Under the pieces are notes generated by a model. It ran no database searches and was not told the DNA's origin. It saw nothing but the letters and a program-made list of their open reading frames with translations. From contig JBJYWI010000258.1 in the NCBI GenBank assembly GCA_046259385.1, positions 1 to 17,815 on the forward strand: 17,815 nt of DNA. The letters run 5' to 3'. The stretch's first letter is position 1. Each line of letters opens with the position of its first letter. Position numbers and translations under genes: made by a program. Below are positions 13,551-17,815 of this stretch, one piece after another. The stretch comes from CAVWDI01 sp046259385. Lineage in GTDB: Bacteria; Chloroflexota; Anaerolineae; Anaerolineales; UBA4823.

Positions 13551-13563
13551 TGTGCCTGGCACA
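13551..13563. repeat. Short palindrome at the 3' end of the following gene
   Basis: TGTGCC-T-GGCACA touches the stop codon of the gene at 13564 and could form a small hairpin at its mRNA end. No T run follows on either strand, so terminator function is doubtful. Confidence 0.35.
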
Positions 13564-14460
13564 TTAAACAAAACTTGCCAACCAGCTCTTGTAGGGTTCA
13601 GTCACCTTAATATCGGTCACTTCCTCCGGAATCAGCGAACGGCCTTCGTAAAATAAGCAAACCAGTTCGTCCAGCGAATGCGCCTTTCGATCAAGGGGTA
13701 CATCCCCATGCAGGTTGTAGGGGTAAACATATTCCGGCGGCAGGATTAATAAGCGCTCTTTTCTAACCCGGGTTGCTACCAGCGCGCTGAGAACCGCCTG
13801 GTGCAGAAAGACCTGGTGCCAGCCATCCTGGCAAGCCTTTCCCTGGAATTCGGCGTCGGTTACTAATTCTTCGAATAAATCGAACCATTTCCGGCATAAT
13901 CCCAAAGCCGGGTCCAACCCGAAAGCAGCCGAATTGAAATATGCCCGCAGCTGTACCCGGTCGACATACGATTCCAGCTCCATATCGATATCCTTTACGC
14001 CTGCGCCTCTATAAACACCACTCCAGAATGTATCCAGGTTTTCATCTACACGCAGCCCAACATTCTGGATGTGCACCGGGCGGAATGCGGCTTTTATATC
14101 CCCCTCCAAGTCAAAAAGTGCCGGCGGATTGACAAACAAAATTTCCGGGCTGACCCAAACCAGCGAGCGCACATCCTGTCCAACGAGTTCCTCCGCCCTG
14201 GCGCAAGCATATACCTTGTTTCCATAATAATAATTGCGAATACTATCAGGCGTATCCAGGAGCTTAATTTCGATATTCTGCCCTTTAAATTCCAGATTTT
14301 CCAAATCCTTTGTCTCCGGCATAAAAACCCAGACCGGGCAGTACAGAAATTCCCCGCCAAATTTGCGGATGCTGTCGATCATAAGTTGGACATGCCTGAA
14401 AGATTCGTTTGAATATGCCCACGTGATAAACAAAACATTTTTTTGATACCATGCTACCAT
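13564..14460 (-). CDS. Uncharacterised protein, possibly glycosyltransferase-fold
   Basis: Not recognised with certainty. From the ATG at 14460 it has 298 residues; AAGGAG nine bases upstream selects this start over the in-frame ATG at 14511. The N-terminal pattern (NVLFITWAYSNESFRHVQLM, then strands and KVYACARAEEL) followed by VWVSPEILFVNPPALFDL is arranged like a GT-A nucleotide-sugar transferase, in which the strand normally ends in DxD. Here that place reads SPE, so a metal-binding DxD is lacking. Later FNSAAFGLDPALGLCRKWFD and a segment DGWHQVFLHQAVLSALV also resemble GT8-like acceptor-side motifs. This is an impression from layout only. The protein is soluble with no signal peptide. 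It is upstream of the GltD-like gene on the same strand with a 175-base gap. Confidence 0.75.
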   Translation of the reverse strand: MVAWYQKNVLFITWAYSNESFRHVQLMIDSIRKFGGEFLYCPVWVFMPETKDLENLEFKGQNIEIKLLDTPDSIRNYYYGNKVYACARAEELVGQDVRSLVWVSPEILFVNPPALFDLEGDIKAAFRPVHIQNVGLRVDENLDTFWSGVYRGAGVKDIDMELESYVDRVQLRAYFNSAAFGLDPALGLCRKWFDLFEELVTDAEFQGKACQDGWHQVFLHQAVLSALVATRVRKERLLILPPEYVYPYNLHGDVPLDRKAHSLDELVCLFYEGRSLIPEEVTDIKVTEPYKSWLASFV

Positions 14461-14670
14461 TGTTAAATTCTCCTTATCTATTTCACATGTACTTAAACGG
14501 TTTATTCCCAATTACAATTAGCAAGACCATGTTTATAAATAATTATATGCTAGTCACATTCAAGTAATCCTAGCTCAATCACATGAACCCTGAAAATTTT
14601 TTGTAAATAAAAAGGTAAAACCAATCATATTTCCATAAAATGAACCAGAAAAGGAGAGGAAATTAAATCC

Positions 14671-15069
14671 TTTTTGCTGGCACACCAGGGGACTACCGGC
14701 GCCAACCAGCGCGACTGGGAGCTATTCGTCAGGATGCTCGTGGTGCTGGGTTGCACAGCCGCCACGCTTGATTTCCGCGGTTGATGGTAGTCGCAAGGGG
14801 ATATGACTTCCACCAACCTGCTCATCCTGAACATGCGCGCCCTGATCGACCACCTGCGTGAATCTGGTTACAAACGCCTGGTCTGCGTCGGGGTAAGCAT
14901 AGGCGGCTCGACCTGCCTGCGGGCAGCGATCGAGTATGTCCTAGGGGGTCTGGTAGTGATTGGCAGCATGATGAGCAACGGTGAAACGTACGGCACTGAG
15001 ATGTTCAACCAGCCCTATGGAGAGCAGTTCACCGCCGAACTGCTTGCTCTCCTCGAAATGCTGCGTTGA
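14671..15069 (+). pseudogene. Broken alpha/beta-hydrolase gene (dienelactone-hydrolase-like)
   Basis: One + frame reads FLLAHQGTTGANQRDWELFV, continues to ATLDFRG, then hits TGA (14782-14784) and TAG (14788-14790). It resumes in the same frame with SQGDMTSTNLLILNMRALID and the nucleophile elbow VGVSIGGSTCLRAA (Ser in GVSIGG), ending at TGA 15067-15069. Intact relatives read DFRGYGxSxGD across the stops. Inserting one base and deleting one within GGTTGATGGTAGTCG gives GYG-S, so two compensating indels explain the lesion. The N-terminal start and signal region and the C-terminal Asp/His part are also missing, so the gene is a remnant of roughly half length. The ATG at 14803 could start an open frame of 88 codons but has no convincing ribosome binding site. 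Confidence 0.7.
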
Positions 15070-15151
15070 AAAAGGTCTCTAAAATTTTTTCCATATGAAA
15101 CCTTAGCAAATTCGAGGAACCAAACGATTTATCCTCCAACCATGTTTGCGT

Positions 15152-15157
15152 TATAAT
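15152..15157 (+). promoter_or_regulatory. Possible -10 element for the cyclase gene
   Basis: TATAAT occurs 121 bases before the ATG at 15279. No good -35 is present 16-18 bases upstream (TTATCC at best), so this is a weak call. Confidence 0.25.
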
Positions 15158-15234
15158 CACCCCAGGCAAAAATAAATAAATCAGACCTGGATTGTTATAT
15201 TTAAACCGGGTATTGATTTTCTGATCTAAAATTT

Positions 15235-15273
15235 ATGGAAATGTCCGAATTTAAAGAAAACTTAATCAAGTAA
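15235..15273 (+). other. Possible 12-codon leader ORF just before the cyclase gene
   Basis: ATGGAAATGTCC opens a 12-codon frame (MEMSEFKENLIK) ending in TAA five bases before the cyclase ATG. There is no clear ribosome binding site. The MSEF start resembles the MSES start that follows, so it may be an old start region or chance. Confidence 0.2.
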
Positions 15274-15278
15274 TCAAA

Positions 15279-17815
15279 ATGTCGGAATCCCCCAACCTTT
15301 CAACACGAACCTATACTTTTCTGTTCACGGACCTGGAAGGCAGCACCCAATTATGGGAGCACTACCCCCAGGCAATGAAACCAGCGCTTGCACGGCATGA
15401 TGAGATACTGCGTCAGGCGGTTGAACTTTCAAACGGGCAGATCATAAAAACCACCGGGGATGGCTTGCATGCATACTTCATTTCTGTAATGGACGGGATC
15501 AATGCCTGCCTGAACGCCCAGCGGAATCTGGCTCTTGAGCCCTGGGGGGAAACTGGACCGCTAAAAGTGCGCATGGGTTTACACGTGGGTGAAGCCCAAC
15601 CCCGCGGCGGAGACTTTTACGGGCCAGCGGTGAACCGGGCTGCTCGTTTGATGTCAGCTGCCCATGGAGGCCAGGTGTTGATCTCAACAACTGCAGCAAA
15701 TTTGGTCCGGGATTTGCTGGAAGGAGATATCTCCTTGCAGGATCTTGGAGAACACCGCCTGAAGGATCTGGACCGTTCCGAACATATTTTTCAGCTGATC
15801 CATCCCGACCTGATTGCTGACTTTCCCCCAATCATCTCTCTTGATTACCGTCCAAACAACCTTCCTGCCCAGCTGACTCCTCTGATAGGTCGCGCTTCAG
15901 AATTAGCCGAGATCATCGCACAGATCAAATCGGAGAGGACGCGCATCTTAACCCTGACAGGACCAGGGGGTATTGGTAAAACCCGCCTGTCCCTCCAGGT
16001 CTCTGCTGAATTGATCGATTTTTTCGAAAACGGAATTTATTTTGTAGACCTGGCACCAATTCGCGATCCCGAATCTGTCCCTGCCGCAGTTGCCCAGATC
16101 GTCGGTATCGAAGAATCGAGCCGCCGCCCACCGCTCGAAGAGATTAAGACACAGCTGAAATCAAAGAGCATGCTCCTGCTTCTTGACAATTTTGAGCAGG
16201 TTACAACAGCCGCTCCAATGATTTCAGAGCTTATGAACGCCTGCCCGAGATTAAAGGCGCTGGTGACTAGCCGGGAAGCTCTGCATGTACGCGGCGAGTT
16301 TATCTACCCAGTTCCCCCGCTTGACCTGCCTGAGGCTAATCTTGGGGAACCCGGAGCAAACCATTTCGAAAGCTACGAAGCGGTGCAGTTATTTGCCGAG
16401 CGAGCAAAAGCTGTGAAACATGATTTCAACCTAGATGGAGAAAACGCCCGAATTGTTGCGGAGATATGTATGCGGCTGGACGGACTGCCGCTGGCGATTG
16501 AACTTGCCGCTGCACGGACCAGATTGTTTCCCCCGGAAGCACTTCTGAAACGGTTGGAGAACCGTTTGAACATTCTCAGCGGCGGCGCGAGCGACCTTCC
16601 GGACAGGCAGCAAACGCTGAGAAATGCAATTGACTGGAGTTATGAGCTGCTCGACAATGGAGAAAAGAGTCTCTTCATGCTGCTGTCCGTTTTTACAGGA
16701 GGTTTCTCTTTTGAAGCCGTTGAAGAGGTCCAGGATAGAATTGATCTGCCTGATTTTACCCGGATGGATATTCTGGATGGTTTAACATCCCTGGATGAGA
16801 AAAGCTTGATCAGCAGGATGAACCGGGAAAATGGGGAAATCCGTTTAAGAATGCTGGAGACAATCCGTGAATATGCACAAGATAAACTTGGAGAATATCC
16901 GGAGTTCGAAACCGCGGTCCAAATTGCCGATGCAGAATATTTTGCTGAATTTACACGGAATAAATGGGAGTATTTAATCGGGTCTGAACGGGAAGCCGGT
17001 CTGGCGGCTCTAAGCGCGGAGATAGAAAATATACGCACAGCCTGGCGCTACTGGGTGGCAAAAAAAGACCTGGAGTATTTAAGCAAGTTTGTCGATAGCT
17101 TATGGCTGCTTTATGATGTGCGCGGCTGGTATCACGCAACAGTAAATCTGACGAATGAACTGCTGGAGGTCTTATCAGCAGTCCCTTCAACGCCTGAGCG
17201 GGTCCAACAGGAGATCGTGCTGCAAACCAGTCTTGCGCGCGCCCTGCTTGCTATCAAAGGTTACACCCCTGAGGTGGAACAAGCATATAAACGTGCCATA
17301 GAACTGTGGCAGAAAGAAGGCGAAATCCCAGAAATTTTTCCTGTCCTACGGGGTCTCACCGCCTTTTATACATATCTTGGGAAATTCGAAAAAAGCACAG
17401 CAATTGCAAAAAAGATACTTAGTCTGGCAGAATCCCGCCACGACGAAGGTATGCTGGTCGAGGGGCATATGGTGCTGGGATACAGCCTTGCCTTCCTTGA
17501 TGATCTGAATCTCGGCCTAGAGCACCTCGAAAAAGGGATTGCCTTATATGATCCTAATAAATCCAGCTCTCAACGGTTCAGTCTCGGCTCTAATCCCGGT
17601 GTGGTGAGCCGGAACGCTTCCGCTCTGATCCTGTGGATGCTCGGTTTCCCGGATCGCGCACTAATCCGTTCCAGGGAAGCGGTAGCATTAGCCAAAAGGT
17701 TGAACCATCCTTATAGCATCGCATACGCCCAATTTCACAGCGGCTTGCTGAGTTACTGGAGGCGCGAACCCAAGCAAATTGAAGAATGTGCCCAGGCGGT
17801 ATTGGAGATCGCACT
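15279..17815 (+). CDS. Class III nucleotidyl cyclase - STAND ATPase - TPR-like signalling protein (3' end outside window)
   Basis: Open for 845 codons and running off the right edge. Residues about 10-175 form a class III adenylate/guanylate cyclase domain: metal-binding Asp18 in FLFTDLEGST and Asp61 in KTTGDGLHAYF, and transition-state Asn119 and Arg123 in YGPAVNRAARL. This would make a cyclic nucleotide; cAMP versus cGMP is not decided here. About 205-560 is an NB-ARC/STAND ATPase: Walker A GPGGIGKT (228-235), Walker B LLLLDNFEQ with Asp303, VTSREAL, and GLPL (402-405), followed by a winged-helix-like segment (QQTLRNAIDWSYELLD). From about 600 onward it is helical and TPR-like (for example AKKILSLAESRHDEGMLVEG). 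No membrane segment is seen. The ATG lacks a clear Shine-Dalgarno sequence. Cyclase-ATPase fusions are common in Chloroflexota and Actinobacteria. Whether a LuxR-type HTH follows cannot be seen. Confidence 0.93.
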   Translation, partial: MSESPNLSTRTYTFLFTDLEGSTQLWEHYPQAMKPALARHDEILRQAVELSNGQIIKTTGDGLHAYFISVMDGINACLNAQRNLALEPWGETGPLKVRMGLHVGEAQPRGGDFYGPAVNRAARLMSAAHGGQVLISTTAANLVRDLLEGDISLQDLGEHRLKDLDRSEHIFQLIHPDLIADFPPIISLDYRPNNLPAQLTPLIGRASELAEIIAQIKSERTRILTLTGPGGIGKTRLSLQVSAELIDFFENGIYFVDLAPIRDPESVPAAVAQIVGIEESSRRPPLEEIKTQLKSKSMLLLLDNFEQVTTAAPMISELMNACPRLKALVTSREALHVRGEFIYPVPPLDLPEANLGEPGANHFESYEAVQLFAERAKAVKHDFNLDGENARIVAEICMRLDGLPLAIELAAARTRLFPPEALLKRLENRLNILSGGASDLPDRQQTLRNAIDWSYELLDNGEKSLFMLLSVFTGGFSFEAVEEVQDRIDLPDFTRMDILDGLTSLDEKSLISRMNRENGEIRLRMLETIREYAQDKLGEYPEFETAVQIADAEYFAEFTRNKWEYLIGSEREAGLAALSAEIENIRTAWRYWVAKKDLEYLSKFVDSLWLLYDVRGWYHATVNLTNELLEVLSAVPSTPERVQQEIVLQTSLARALLAIKGYTPEVEQAYKRAIELWQKEGEIPEIFPVLRGLTAFYTYLGKFEKSTAIAKKILSLAESRHDEGMLVEGHMVLGYSLAFLDDLNLGLEHLEKGIALYDPNKSSSQRFSLGSNPGVVSRNASALILWMLGFPDRALIRSREAVALAKRLNHPYSIAYAQFHSGLLSYWRREPKQIEECAQAVLEIA

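Noticed and set aside
16640..17190. Antisense frames within the cyclase-ATPase gene
   Set aside because: Ser/Arg-rich mirror products of a coding strand with clear domain motifs.

Overview
The window reads as a scaffold piece from a bacterial genome. The 100-base run of N at 1246-1345 is a scaffolding gap and suggests a metagenome-derived or draft assembly. The gene content points to a Chloroflexota/Anaerolineae-like organism: a class III cyclase fused to a STAND-type ATPase, a DUF1622 membrane protein, a GH13 glucosidase, a WYL regulator beside a GyrI-like protein, and GGTGCAACGC-type dispersed palindromes. This assignment comes from general gene content, not from a marker gene. No rRNA, tRNA or CRISPR array was seen.

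Left part (1 to about 7.87 kb). This part is AT-richer, sparsely coding and looks like accessory DNA. It starts with a catalytic-domain-only tyrosine recombinase (316-903). A composite palindromic repeat, the gap and a decayed membrane-protein gene follow. Methylglyoxal synthase (1781-2251) is bracketed by short inverted sequences resembling the simple-site ends of integron attC sites. Then come an isoprenylcysteine-methyltransferase-like membrane protein, a NYN/LabA-type remnant, a DUF6326 membrane protein, a repeat-rich stretch of about 640 bases, and an unrecognised 168-residue gene. A divergent pair (GyrI-like ligand-binding protein and WYL regulator) shares a strong inverted-repeat operator. 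A GNAT acetyltransferase faces the regulator gene.

Middle part (7.88 to about 14.5 kb). An array of palindromic repeats sits just before a sharp rise in GC. There follow a complete GH13 alpha-glucosidase-type enzyme on + and a run of minus-strand genes: MFS exporter, small membrane protein, DUF1622 protein and VOC protein, the last two separated by one base. Next on minus are a GltD-like flavoprotein that lacks most of its NADPH-binding domain and an unrecognised protein with glycosyltransferase-like features.

Right part (14.6 kb to the end). A broken alpha/beta-hydrolase gene precedes a large + strand signalling gene (15279 to beyond the right edge). That gene encodes a class III nucleotidyl cyclase domain, an NB-ARC/STAND ATPase and a TPR-like helical region.

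No single coherent new system stands out. The most checkable oddities are the cassette-like flanks of mgsA, the internally deleted GltD homologue, the paired palindromic repeats, helically phased GGTGCA repeats near 4.45 kb, and a perfect terminator-shaped hairpin lying antisense inside the DUF1622 gene.
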